Shown here: positions 43,791-55,563 of the stretch, piece by piece
Layout: each line of letters begins with the position of its first letter
Position numbering within the stretch: position 1 is the first letter of the stretch
NCBI RefSeq assembly: GCF_004359215.1
Contig: NC_090617.1
Coordinates: forward strand, 376,083 to 440,082
Source: Bremia lactucae
Lineage: Eukaryota; Oomycota; Peronosporomycetes; Peronosporales; Peronosporaceae
DNA length: 64,000 bases
Direction of reading: 5' to 3'
Notes under the pieces: model-generated
Told to the model about the DNA's origin: nothing
What the model saw: the letters and a program-made list of their open reading frames with translations, nothing else
The model's database searches: none
Position numbers and translations under genes: made by a program

Positions 43791-43838
43791 GCAGAGCGCC
43801 CTACTGATCCAGTAACATGAAAAGAATTTGCATGCCTC

Positions 43839-44640
43839 TTGACGAAAGTTCCTCCTCACACAAAGACATTGTGTGTAACTGCCCCGGGTTATGAGGTTAA
43901 CCTCATCACCTTTAACATTATAGTGGCAGATAAATTGCCACTAAAGTCCCCAGTCGATTGTGGGGCGTCTAATAATTTTATTCGACGCCAAACGCTAGAA
44001 GACCGCAGGATCAAGTTCGTTGAGCGCGATATCTCTCTTATGCTGATGACCGTGCCCCTAGGAATAGGCGCATCTGTGACAGTTAAATAAACGTGTAGTT
44101 GATATCCAAAACACGTTAAATTTAAACAGTACGGTGAAGATTTCATCGTCATAGATTTGGATGACAAATTTGATGTCATCCTTGGATTACCATGGGTCAG
44201 AAAGTACGAGTCATGTACAAATTGGCAGCATCAAGCCGTGACGATGCCTGTCTCTTGTTCATCAGATGGCCAACTGATGAACGTCTTGGAGGGTCCACAA
44301 GCGTGTGAATGCATTACGAGTGAGTGCGATGGCCTAATTTGTGGGTCGGTCGTTTGCAGAACTGCACAAGACCTCAGTGTGAGGACCCATTACACTGTGA
44401 AGTTAAATCCCAACGGCTGTGCACAAGCACAGGCATCGCCTGTCTATAAGAGACAGTGCGAAAGTCTTAGATCGACTGGAGAGTCGATCATAGAGGATCT
44501 CGCTTCGGTAGCGCAACCACAGCTAGAGGCAGTTCGAGAGGATACTCCCCAAATAAAACTTGAGGGAATAAGCCCCCAAGAATCTGTGAAAATAAGTCCC
44601 AGAAATTTGTTTAAATATTCCCAGGTACCTTTATAAATAA
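43839..44640 (+). pseudogene. Family B retropepsin and linker
   Basis: Frame 43839-44090 has the active-site segment as VDCGASNNFIRR (Ser to Cys in DSG). Frame 44157-44636 carries FDVILGLPWVRKYESC, NWQHQAVTMPVSC and the PR-RT linker (QPQLEAVREDTPQIKLEGIS). One frameshift lies near 44090. Confidence 0.72.
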
Positions 44641-45012
44641 ATTCCAAATTGGAAACTGAGACATTTAATGTCTTACTAAACAATGGATCATGTAGGCGCT
44701 TATACACTTGATCTGATAGCGCTTCCGAATTTAATTTCGGAGATAACTCAGTTGCCAACGCTTGAACCGAAACGGTTCTTGCGTGATCTTCGTAGTGGCA
44801 AAGTCAAGGAGATCTGCGTATTTGTCACAGCTGACAACTACGTAGCCAATACTTGATCGGCAACAGTATTTTCTGATAACGAACGAGTTCTCAGCAGCTC
44901 AGCGATGGTCGAAAGTGTCCTCGATGAGAAGACTCGGATTGAACGTTTTACGTCCCAATCCTGGGAGTCTTTGAAGATAAACCCTTTGTATCAAGTATTA
45001 TAAAACTCAAGG

Positions 45013-46300
45013 ATGTCATCTCTAAATCAGTACCGTGCGAGTTGCCTAAGGATAAAGGCACTCGACACGAAATCGACCAAATACCCAGATTCGAAATACT
45101 GTGATGCAGCATTAGCGATCGAAAAAATCTTTACCGATCGCTTGTCAGCGAGCCATGTGAGGGAGTCAATCTACCCACATAGCTCTCCGACCTTCTGTGT
45201 ACGTAAAGCAACAGAAAGTTGGCGGATTGTGCATGCGCTCATAAAATTGAACGCTGCAACGGTACCGGCTCAAACGCCGATACCACGATAAGACTTAATC
45301 ATTGATGGTATGTCAAAGAGTACAATCTTTCGTCAATGTATCTGATGGATGGATTCTATATCAGATCCTTATGCGTAAACAGGATATCCCGTTTCACAGC
45401 AGTAAGTATTCCAAGCGGTATGCTATGAGAGTGGCTAGTCGAGCCGCAGGGGCTTAGCAATGCTCCTACGACATGTAACAGATGTGTGACCAATATGTTG
45501 AGATCGGTGCGGAATTTCACACCGATCTATTTTGATGACGTGTTCTGGCATAGCAGAGCCATGAACAGAAAGTCGGACGTTGAAGTACATCGTACCCTCG
45601 ACCGAAAGGTTCTTACTCTTATGCGTAAGCACAAGTTGTATGAAAATCTCAAGAAGTGTATATTCGCTGCAAGCGAAATACCACTACTTATGTGCATTGT
45701 GGGTAAACACGGTTTACGCCCTATTCCGGAAAAGATCAAGGCGATCACCGACTGGCCTGTGCCCATCAATGCAAAGGACTTGAATGTTCCTTGGTTAAGC
45801 GACGTATACTCCCTCAAGAATGCCGAAATATAAGTACATGTTTCTTCTTTGTTAAAGAAAAATGTAAAGTGGTCATGGAACGCTGATTGTCAGCGCTCTT
45901 TTGAAGGTATCAAGCAAAGCTTGATGAAATCGCCAATATTTGCAATTGCTGACCAAGACAGACCAGCTCATGTGGTCTTTGCAATCGGCTGTGCGTTAAT
46001 GTTATATGACGCACACGGAGCTGAGCGCGTCGTCTGTTATCAATCGCATCAGCTTCAACAGCTGAACGCAATTATCCAGTGCATGACAAGTAACTCCTTG
46101 GGATGAAATACGCACTGGCTAAGTTTAGAGTCTATCTCTTGGGAGATAGACCATTCATTGTATATACAAACCATGCGCCTTTACGCACGGCCGTAAACAG
46201 TCCACACCTATCGCAAAGAATGGTGAAATGATTGTATTTCTTCGCAAAATATACCTTCAGCGTGGAGTTTGAACCAGAACGACTTAACGTCGTTGATGAT
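45013..46300 (+). pseudogene. Family B reverse transcriptase and RNase H
   Basis: RT fingers at 45180-45290 (CVRKATESWRIVHALIKLNA); palm with IYFDDVFWHS at about 45525; thumb at 45640-45800 (KHGLRPIPEKIKAITDWPVP). RNase H at 45849-46290 starts WNADCQRSFEGIKQSLMKS but lacks the CDASD segment (AHVVFAIGCAL), so the first catalytic Asp is deleted. DHASL-like sequence reads NHAPLRTAVNSPHLSQRM. Confidence 0.72.
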
Positions 46301-46439
46301 GCCCTTTTGCGCCGGCCCGATTTTGAGCCGGCTGCGCAAATCAAGAGCGAGCATAAGGCCACTGTTGCAACAACAAGTGCTCCGTCGTCAACATTACTTG
46401 ACGACGTTAGACGAGCTTTAAAGAAGATAAGGCTCTTCA

Positions 46440-48000
46440 AGGGTTAACGAATTATCTTAGAAGTCCATTTTAACAACCCTTAAATGGATTGTCGAAATCT
46501 ATCCTCAACCGATCGATACATGACACGCAATGGGTAACTGTATTACACAGCCATTGCTGGCGACACATCTCGTGTCGTCATCCCCACCCATACCTATTTG
46601 CGTTTACGCATCATATATGAGTGCCACGATGCACCAATAAGTGGTCATCGTGGACGTGAGAAGACTTAATCACAATGGTTTGCAAATTCTACTGACCACG
46701 CCAGTACGAGTTTGTGCGCATATTCATACGTGCTTGCGAAGTCTGTCAGCGGGTGAAGCCCAGTGATTTATCCCGTGCTACGTTACAATCTCTGCCTGTT
46801 CCGATAGAGTGTTGGCAGTTCAACAACTCAGTGCATGCTTCTACAAAGCATACACCGCTTTGCGTGAATGGCTTACGCCATCCACGTGTACCCACCTTGT
46901 TTGAGAGTGACTCTTAGTGAAGGGGGAAGGGATTTGCTCGAGCAAAGACGAATCTAGCCTTGCTTATCACGCATTGACTTAACCGTCAATGCGAATGATA
47001 CTTATGTTCATTAATTCAACATTGAAGTGGACAATCTTACTAGTAGCGATAATGCTATAACTGACTTGTTAGACAATGCTGAAACACTCAGCATCATAAA
47101 AACATAATATTCGTGAGAACAATAATGCTCTCACTAAAGAGAAAATAACATATCCGCAGCGCGCACCGGTCACACTGAAAACAAAAACAAAAACGAGTCA
47201 GCAGTGGTCCGTTTCGGACAGGGTCCATCGCTGATGCGGTGGACCGACAGACACGGAACTCTGACAAAAATGGAAAAGGAAGCTCTTTCTTTTAATGTAA
47301 ATAATCTAGTCCTACTGTCTACGGTAAACCTACCCAAACATGCAGCAACGAATGTTGGCAGTAATATAATACTGCCCAGGTACGTCGGCTTGTTTCGGGT
47401 ACTACATCGCCAAGGCAATACGTACACGATCGAGCTGCCTCGTAGAATTCGTACGCAACCTACGTTTTATCTCGGGCATCTCCGCTCGTAGCATCAATAC
47501 GAGGCTTTGTCCGATTCGAATTACACCGGAACGGTCTAGGGGATTCGCCAAAGCCTGATGGTCCTGAGCAAAAGCATTATAGTCTCAGGACAGAGTCTAG
47601 TTCTCACGAATCAGGCGTTCCACACTATCCTCTAGCTCATTTTGAAGGGACTGATGTGTCCGTTCGTTGGCCAGTTGATCAGTCGTGTCTTGCGCACAAT
47701 TTCTTAACTGGTCACGATAAGAATTATTAACGTCATCGCTGGTTCGCGGCGACGGGATCGCTCACGATCAATGTCCTCCCTCAAATAGTGAAGGGTGTGA
47801 TCCAAATCACGATGTTGAATCGGATTCGTCAAACGAGGCGAACCCGATTCTTTCTCCACCTCCACATGCATTGACGGATTCGAGCGGTGAGAAGCGTTTT
47901 CTTTTTGAACTCCTCTCGAACAACCGTAAAGTAAAGGGGGTTCGAACGAGATATCTCGTTCGTTGGCGAGGGTATCCACCCTCGCATGATACAACCAATG
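46440..48000 (+). pseudogene. Family B integrase pieces and chromodomain N-half
   Basis: The zinc-domain region is at 46600-46800 (CEVCQRVKPSDLSRATLQSL). The core is largely deleted after 46920. The SH3-like tail is at 47330-47490 (ILPRYVGLFRVLHRQGNTYT, ELPRRIRTQPTFYLGHLRS). The chromodomain begins at about 47871 (SSGEKRFLFELLSNNRKVKG, RTRYLVRWRGYPPSHDT) and is cut at 47990 by the inverted repeat. Confidence 0.7.
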
Positions 48001-49019
48001 AGGTGATGACGAGGTTTTTGACACTTCGTCAGACCGTTTTGGTGCGGAGTAATCTTGCGATGACTCCATGAACGACGATAACATTGGTGATGTCAGTATG
48101 CATAACCAGGAGCGAAGAGTTCGTATAGGTCACTTCGATAAGCTTGCTGCTGGTGTTAGAAGTATGCATCACCAGAGACGGAGTGATTCTAAGGATCACT
48201 CCGAAAGTAGTATTAGCGTTAACGTCAGCGTCAACATGATCCAACGGAAGAGGGACTGCAATGTTTTGCGGTTTTCTTCGGAAAAAAAGCCTTGGTTGCC
48301 CTCTAACTGCAATCTTACCCGTTAATCTGGTATGACTAATGGACGATACCAAATTCCTTTCTTTTGACTCATCCAGGTTTTACAAGCCTGATGAGGATGA
48401 AGCGGAAATCTTTATCGATGTCTTTTCTGGTATCGGTGGTACACTTGTAAGCAAAGGATGTCACTTCATTGGTTCAAGCTTGGGAAGCCTTTGTACAAAA
48501 TGTGCAAAGCATAGACCGCGAGGTCTGGCTTCACAAATGGATGCTTTCCGTGAACAGAGTAAAAAACAGACCAAAGTCAGTGCACGCAATAAGTTGCACC
48601 GTTCGTCTTGAGAGGCAGGGATTCCTTGCCTCTCGTAGGGGGATTCATGCCCATGCTGTTTCAAGGCCGCAGGTCATGCCCCTAAGGAAGCATACTTCGT
48701 CAAAGATCCTCATTGGAGGACGCTCATCTCTTACAAGATGCGCCTAGGGATTGAGAAGCTCCAATCCTTTTACGAGCGCGGGATGCGCTCGTTCTCTGAT
48801 GGACCCTCTGTCGAGGAGGATGGGTCTCGTTGTACTGTCGAACGAGACTTGTAACACCAGCAGCAAGCTTATCGAAGTGACCTATACGAACTCTTCGCTC
48901 CTGGTTATGCATACTGACATCACCAATGTTATCGTCGTTCATGGAGTCATCGCAAGATTACTCCGCACCAAAACGGTCTGACGAAGTGTCAAAAACCTCG
49001 TCATCACCTCATTGGTTGT
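47991..49019. repeat. 168-bp inverted repeats flanking a flipped 693-bp segment
   Basis: Arms 47991-48158 and 48852-49019 are each 168 bp and appear identical by eye in reverse complement. The left arm starts exactly where the chromodomain breaks (after HDT). The chromodomain's downstream part (TSLVRQYNETHPPRQ) is on the opposite strand, just inside the right arm (about 48854-48810). The spacer is therefore inverted relative to pol. Confidence 0.88.
48339..48750 (+). pseudogene. Accessory ORF of family B (in the inverted segment)
   Basis: Two overlapping frames (48339-48611 and 48469-48747) carry the conserved domain of the A accessory ORF: YKPDEDEAEIFIDVF, then MVQAWEAFVQNVQSIDREVWL and RQGFLASRRGIHAHAVS. 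They match MQAWSAF, NVKDIGCEAWL and FHASRGVIPVRVVS of copy 1. A single frameshift near 48470 separates the parts. Relative to the chromodomain tail it is antisense, as in family A. Confidence 0.6.
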
Positions 49020-49169
49020 CACGTTAGAACCCGTAGGCTTAACGGACATGGCCCCGGTTGATCCGGAGGCCTTAACAGTTGTCACTGAGTCGGGCGATGA
49101 CGCGGACTCGGCTCAGTAACCTATAATAGGAGTAGCTGGTGACATTTACCAGTCACCTCCGTTGGAGTA

Positions 49170-49460
49170 AGAGTTTATTTTTCCCCGCAGTAGACGCATT
49201 AGCGTCTACTGAAACATTTGCATCGCTAACATCTGCACAGATCCATGCAGCTGCCAGCTTTGCTGCCTCATAGGCGAAGGGCATGTTTTTCGTTACCATG
49301 CGCAAACGAATTGATTTTGAATTAATCAATCATGCAATAATGCTTTTAATTACTTTGAAATCAATAATGAAAAATTTACAGGGAAATACATAATAGTATT
49401 TCTATGTCACTCCGCATCAGTCACGATTTCTTTGTGACTGTTTTATATGGGGGACGGTGA
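49170..49460 (+). other. X-like leader and polypurine tract of family B
   Basis: This stretch is a diverged relative of 155-330: a GC-rich start (GCAGCTGCCAG), CATGCG, AT-rich middle, a GTCAC..GTGAC-type stem at about 49420-49440, then the purine tract ATGGGGGACGGTGA directly before the LTR at 49461. Confidence 0.55.
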
Positions 49461-50456
49461 TATAACGGGCTGTCCCGTTACATAAATTATATTTCCTACA
49501 AGAGGAATAATAACTATTGTTACCTATCAGAGGAAACAAGTAAAGAAGTACAAAGATTATTATCTTTATAGCTTTGATTTAATAGTTCCAATATTACCAA
49601 ATTCGAAAAATCATGCTATGTGGCTCAGTCGGGTAAGGCATGGCAGTGCCATCCCACAGGTCACCACCGTTCGATACCTGGCAACGACAAAAAGTTAAGC
49701 CTTTGAAAACTGGTGGTTAGGGTTCATCAGCACTGAACTGCCAGATTGTGACGTCCCCCATTTTATGGTGATTCACATATGTAGAAAAGGGGGCGCAGCG
49801 AACAATAGGAATGAGATAACGGTAGGATAGAGTTTAACGGTACGATCGAGATAAACTCAATTTATAACTAAATTTCCGGTTTGCAACCTCGACCGTAAGC
49901 CCATCTTCAAGCTCATAGGATAAAGTAATTCAACAGAAAACAAGTCGGAAGAGACGGATCGCTTTATCGAGTACAAAGCACTTATAGAGAATCGAATACA
50001 TCGAAAGAGTGTTGCGCTTTATGCATATGCATGTATAGGGGAAATATAGCAAGGGATCGTATGACAAGAATAATACGGAGAAATAGTGTGTAGAATATTG
50101 ACGCAATAAGACGTCAGTTCTATAGATTGGATAATTTAAGTTTGAACCAAATTCGCCAATCGTCACAAGAAACGATTGTGCGGTGCTCAAGCAGGCGCCA
50201 TTCATCGCTAGTTATTTATTAGATAAAGTTCACTAGTAGATTTAAAATCGTAACGTAGGAACTTATTATATAATACAGTTTCACTTTTTCTCTATTTTAA
50301 AGCCTTAGAATTTCCCTTTGTAGCTAAGACTTCTTAGCTACATAGAACCTTTCTCTGCACGTCGTGTACGTGAAGTAATCGAGGCGCCCCATTTTCACTG
50401 TAATCAGTGTAGGTCGACTAGTACTTTTATCAGTACTAGCAAAGGGTGCCCCGTTT
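49461..50456 (+). repeat. Family B 3' LTR with SINE-type insertion
   Basis: It starts TATAACGGGCTGTCCCGTTACA and ends near GCAAAGGGTGCCCCGTT. The LTR matches 42073-42572 except for 490 extra bases at 49604-50093. Its right border is degraded (CCGTTTTATA). Confidence 0.75.
49604..50093 (+). mobile_element. tRNA-headed insertion (SINE) inside a B LTR
   Basis: The head at about 49615-49688 has an A-box TGGCTCAGTCGGGTAAGG and a B-box CGTTCGATACC at tRNA-like spacing. A body unrelated to the LTR follows (TGTGACGTCCCCCATTTTATGG near 49747). The LTR resumes at 50094. No clear target duplication is seen. The head differs from the one at 38133-38205, so these are two SINE types or tRNA sources. Confidence 0.6.
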
Positions 50457-50459
50457 TAT

Positions 50460-52345
50460 AGTAAGTCGAATGTGGCTGATGCGTTATTGGAGTAGATACT
50501 GCTTTTGCATCAACTTGATTGAATTTCTTGACCGGTCTTGATATACACCATCCTTGACTGATCTTCAGACGTCGATTGTCGCGCAGGTACTTAATTTCGA
50601 TTAACGTATCAAACGCATCCCAATATCTTCATCTGAAAACGACTTGACAGTTGAGCTGCCACATCGTCCGTCGCACCAGTGGATTCAGCCCCAATTAGAA
50701 GTTCGTCCACATAGAATCCAGCAAAAAAATCACGAGCCCTTGGTCTCTTTAACGAAGATGCATCAGTCTGCGGCGCATGATGTGAATCCCATATTCACAA
50801 ATACACACGAAATTGCCTTGTACCATGTTGCGGCCGCTTGTTTTAGCCACAAAGGCTGCGTTCAAGAATGTAATTTGAGCACTTGATCACATCCTACACG
50901 AGCTCCTAGAGGAGGGTATACGTATACCTATTCTTCCAAAACGCCATATAGAAAATCAATGTCGACATCATATTGATGAATTAACATCCCCTTTTGACAG
51001 CACACCGCCAAAAGCACTCGAATTGAGTTGAGGTTTGCCACCGGTGAATATGTCTCCATGTAATCAGCTCCATACGTCTGCCTGTAGCCAAGTGCTACAA
51101 GACGTGCCTTGTATCGTTCAATTTCACCTAGTTTGTTCCGTTTGAGCGCGAAAGCTTACTTGGTTCCAATCACTTTCTGTCTTGCACGCTGTGGTGGTAC
51201 TGTCCAGGTGATCATCTCCTGCAATGCTTTGTACCAATCATCGCGATGAGGTGAAATGGGAGCTTCTTCATTTGTCGCTGAGGTCTCGAACGCTGCACAT
51301 GCTTGCTCAAACCCAATTCGCAGTCTCTTTGTACCTAATTTTTGACGTTCTTTTGTTCCATTTTCAAAATCCTCAACTGTACCACCCACTGGTACTAGCA
51401 CTTGAGATTGTCCATTTTGCATGGACCCATCGCGGTTTCTTGAGATGTTTAACCACCAGTTCGTCGAATTGGTCTTATCACCATTTACCCTGGTCTTGAC
51501 ACTTCATCAACTGAGTCTTGATCTTCTTCAATCATTGTCAAATCATCAATCTCAAACATGGGGTCTTCAACATTAGATCCCACGAGTCCACGCATCTCGT
51601 TGTTGCATCTCGATGGAAGAGCTATCGTTGTCGTACGCGTATCTTGCACGTAACTATCTTCATGTATATATTGACTGTCATCCATTTCCATCTCCACGTC
51701 TTCCATACCTCTTGTCTGCTTTAAATCGATATAAACAACGTCTCGATCATGATCAGCGCGAAGTTCTTGGTTCACTTAATCTGCTGTAATGTTGTACGTA
51801 CTGAAGTGGTGGCTCCTCATCAAATTTCGCCGATCTCGTGTACGTCACCCTCTTAGCATCTTCATCTAATATACGTAGGTTACTCGGAACATCAAGTTTT
51901 TTTTTCCATATACGAAACGTCTTGATTTGTTCCGAGTAACCTAGAAAAATACATCGAATCGCCTTCTTGGTCATCTTGGTCCTCTTTGAATTGTCGACAC
52001 GTGCATATCCCTTTGACTCAAATACACACATCTCAGAGAGGTCAGGATTCTTCCGAAGATAAACTCATACGGAGTTGTAGTCGGGAACTGACACATGGAA
52101 CTCGGTTTGTCACATAGACTGCTGCGTTCATCGCCTCAGCCCACCAAATCTTGTTTAATTACATATGTCTGAGCATTCCTCTGGCCCGCTCAGAAGTGTC
52201 CGGTTCATGCGTTCGGCCAACCCATTCTGTTGTGGCGAGTATGGTACCGTCGTTTGGTGCACGATACCGAATTTCAGACATATACCAGAGAAACGTCTAT
52301 TGACGTATTCCGTTCCGTGTGGTCTGTCCTGATACACTTGATCTT
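50460..52345 (-). mobile_element. Ty1/copia relic: integrase end, RT
   Basis: Read on minus: integrase core end (KIKCIRTD, GTEYVNRRFSGICLKFGIVH, TVPYSPQQNGLAERMNRTLL) at 52345-52210; integrase C-terminal region (AIRCIFLGYSEQIKTFRIWK) near 51930; RT start (WYKALQEMITWTVPPQRARQ) near 51200; RT fingers (YKARLVALGYRQTYGADYME, TYSPVAN) near 51110; palm FYVDELLIGAEST near 50710, where the usual YVDD is YVDE. Several stops are present. No copia LTRs are seen. Confidence 0.75.
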
Positions 52346-52548
52346 CTTGGAGAGGAACAACGACACGCGAAGGGTACGCGGTGTCTGTGCAATAAAGCAA
52401 CAGGTCGTTATCGATAGAAAATTGACGTACCTTGCCCGCGAACGTGTCGGCAATTTGATACCTGAATCAGAGTTCTTATAGCTCGTAGCAGAGCTACACA
52501 CTGTTCATCCTTGGCGTAAGCCGAACGAATTAATTCAGGAATAGGCGA

Positions 52549-54034
52549 CTAGATGGTCGTTATATGAGTGAGCTCATAATCCGACCTGCGTGATAATGCA
52601 CCGACCAAAGAATTTTGCTTGCCGGGTTTATACTTCACCTCGAAGTTATATTCTGCAAAAAAGGATAGCCATCGGGCCATTCTCTGTGAGAGATGGGGCG
52701 ACTTAGTCGCCGTGCGTAATGACGCGTGATCTGTATAAATCACAAACGGCTTAGAGCCGAGCAGATGAACTCTGAATTTGACGAGAGTATACTTCATAGC
52801 AAGTAGCTCTTTGTTATGAACTGGATAGTTCTTTTCCGCAGCTTTAAGCTGTCTTGACTCGAACGCAATAACACGTTCATACCCCTCAACATTTGTTTGT
52901 AACAGAGCACTGTCAATGGCAAAATCTGATGCGCCACAGACGACACTGAAAGGTCAATTTGGGTTTGGCAGTGCCAGAATCGCGGCATAGATAAGACTAT
53001 CCATAACTGCTCAAAAAGCATTATTTTTGATGCTAGTCCAGCACCATTCTGTATCCTTTTTAAGGAGATTAGATAATGGTCTAGCCATATAAGCGTAATT
53101 TTCGCTATATTTGTGTAAATAATTGGCGAGACCCAACCACTTACGCAAATCCTTTTGATTTTTGGGAACCGGCCAATCGACTATGGCTTTTACCTTAGCG
53201 GGATCCGCTCGAAGGCCTCGCTTTCCAATGGAGGATCCTAGAAAAGGAATTTCGTCTGCGCCAAAAAATGCATTTAGATGCATTGGCATACAATTTGTTT
53301 GTGCGCATACACTCGAGCACTGCTCACAAATGGTCTAAATAGTTTTCCATATCCGACCGACCCTGCTCCGCACGACTATGGACAAAAATGTCATCGAAAT
53401 AAGTCTGTGCATAACCTCGATGAGGGCGAAACAGTTGCGTCACTAGACGATTAAATGTTGCCGGGGCGTTGGAAAGCCCTTGTGGTATAACCAGCCACTC
53501 CCATAACATGCCGCTTGGTGTGCTAACCGCTGTAAGCGGAATATCACTAGCTCGCATGAGCAATTGGTAGTAACCATCGACTAAGTCTAATGCACTGTAC
53601 ATTGTACATTCTACCATATTGTTTTGAAGAACATCCTTTCTAGGGATGGGGTTTTGTGCTGGTATAGTGGCAGCATTAAGCTTATTATAAGCATGTACAA
53701 TGCGTCATTTGCCATTTGGCTTTTTGACACAAAATGTCGGTGTCGAATGAGAAAATTTGCTCCTTCGTACCATTCCAGCCTCGTGCTTAGCACGGAAGAA
53801 ATTGTCAATGACGTCACACTGCTCCCTTGGTAAAGGCCATTGTCTTGCGACACAGTATTTGGTTCCCGGAACTAAGTCAATTTCATGAAGAACACCTCTA
53901 TCCGAAGGTGAAACAGATGGTGGGTTATTATATACCACATCTTGGAATTCCTTAATTAAGGAATAAAAGGGATCCGTAGGATCTTTAAGGATCGCATGAC
54001 CCATTTCGCGCACTATGTGCAGCTTTTGTGTCAT
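52549..54034 (-). pseudogene. Family C reverse transcriptase and RNase H, second copy
   Basis: RT frames: 54034-53705 (CVKKPNGK at the end; LVPGTKYCVARQWPLPREQC), 53617-53324 with TMYSALDLVDGYYQLLMRAS and an intact TYFDDIFVHS, and 53289-53011 thumb (GKRGLRADPAKVKAIVDWPV). RNase H: 53020-52800 region (VVCGASDFAIDSALLQTN-like, with Asp to Gly at the first catalytic residue) and 52797-52549 (FVIYTDHASLRTATKSPHLS, KPGKQNSLVGALSRRSDYEL). It is the best-kept RT of the window, but still shifted. Confidence 0.78.
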
Positions 54035-54490
54035 CCAGGACAGCTTCGTCGAGAAGTGACGACGAGTTTAACTCAACCATAGGTCGAATGACCGCCATTT
54101 CAGATAAGTCACCAGCTTCTAAGGTTCGACCGCACTCATCAATAGACATTTCGTCTAGCTCTAAAAGAGCATGTAACGAGGGGATTGTCGCAAGGCTAAC
54201 TTCTCCGTCAATGTTACCGGTTACGCCATTTACAAGCATATGTACTTGCTCACTCGTATCACTTTGTGAGGGTGTACACGCCCTGTGTCTACCTGTCTTG
54301 GACTGGAGACAATACGCCTCTTCGAGGCCGGGACATTCACGACCCCGGGTTTTCCAGCCTGTATTGGTTCTATACATGACATGGTGTCTAATTTTGACAT
54401 CCGACAAGGAGTTAGGTAACTCAACTTCCTTATCCAGCGAACGTTTACGTGTCGCTTTACGTGCACTAGGAGGGTTTGACCCAAAATCCC

Positions 54491-54732
54491 CTGGCGAACC
54501 ACCAATAGTGTCACTACTGACACTCAGTATGGTGCCACCTCGGCCAACCACACTCGGTGGGGCTTAGACGTGCCACTCCACGTATCTCAGGGATATTGCA
54601 CCCTTGATGTCCTGGCGAACCGCCAACAGTGTCACTACTGACACTCAGTATGATGCCACCTCGGCCGACCATATTCGGTGGACTTAGACGTGCCACTCCA
54701 CGTATCTCAGGGATATTGCACCCTTGATGATT
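54491..54732. repeat. 121-bp tandem duplication in the family C linker
   Basis: Units starting CTGGCGAACC at 54491 and 54612 are 121 bp each and differ at roughly ten positions. The length is not a multiple of three, so the duplication breaks the linker frame. Family C copy 1 (near 10370) has a single unit. Confidence 0.85.
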
Positions 54733-55083
54733 CGGCCTTAGGCCAACAATGCTTTCAGCATTTAGTGAATCGTTATTATAACGAGTGTCACTCGACGGAG
54801 TACGTGCCGTTTCACTTATTTCTGCTGAATCGGGCTCACAATTAATGTTTTTAACTTAGCGTTTATTAACTCAGACATGCCAATGTCTATTACACTGACA
54901 GACTCATTCGATGATCCTCGCCAATAGCGCTTTTGTTGTCTAGCAAAGGTGGGTTCATGACTCTACAGAACTTTGCTAGGAAGATTTCGCGTGGCGCCTA
55001 AGGTCTTAGACCTCCAATCGATCCATGGCTCATGGTGTTCTAACCAGGCCATACGAAGGATGAGATCATATCTCGAATCCAAA

Positions 55084-55563
55084 TCAAGGACGAGACAGCG
55101 TTCCATACTCAAAGTCCAGAAACTTTATACCTAAGTTCAATGGAACCTTGGGAACAGTGACACGAGTCTTAGTCGCTAAGCGAACAGTGATTATATCACC
55201 TTCATGCGCTCTAAGCGCCTCAACGTATTTTTGACTTCCTTCAAGGGAAAGGCGTCGAGCATAATTGCAAGACGCTCCTGAGTAAATTAAAATTGACCAC
55301 GGCTTATCGAAGCCCTTTACAGTCGCTTGAGCGACTAGCAAGCCAGGCTTGCACTCTTGCCCCGTGCCATTGAGCACCGAGCGAATTGGGGCTAGGTTCT
55401 GTTTATTCTCGCCTCCTTGAGGTTCAACGGAGCCTAGGTCTTCCCCAGTAGGGCGCCCCGCACTTACTGGGTATCGACGTTTTCCCGCACCGTACCAGAT
55501 CTCTGGTATAGGTCGGAGTTGGAGCTCCGAAATTGTAGTGACCATCTTTATGGGGGGTCTCAA
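55084..55563 (-). pseudogene. Family C retropepsin with lost active-site Asp
   Basis: The frame reads GAGKRRYPVSAGRPTGEDLG, then KPWSILIYSGASCNYARRLS, then VRLATKTRVTVPKVPLNLGI. The catalytic motif DSGAS is YSGAS. The frame's first codons overlap the divergent gag block that starts at about 55500 on plus. Confidence 0.7.

Larger units (their letters stand above)
42073..50456 (+). mobile_element. Family B chromovirus, second copy, rearranged near its 3' end
   Basis: The order is 5' LTR (42073-42572), PBS CCTGGTAGTAC, gag, protease, RT, RNase H, integrase pieces, a chromodomain N-half, an inverted segment between 168-bp inverted repeats, the X-like leader region, a polypurine tract (49449-49460) and the 3' LTR (49461 on). 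It is inserted in the D RNase H. No target duplication is found, because the right flank is copia sequence. Confidence 0.75.

Noticed and set aside
49615..49688. Functional tRNA gene on plus
   Set aside because: Boxes are at tRNA spacing, but I cannot form a proper acceptor stem, and it lies in a 490-bp insertion in an LTR.
42068..50461. Target duplication for the second B element
   Set aside because: The left flank GGGCA has no match at the degraded right border; the right side has been rearranged.
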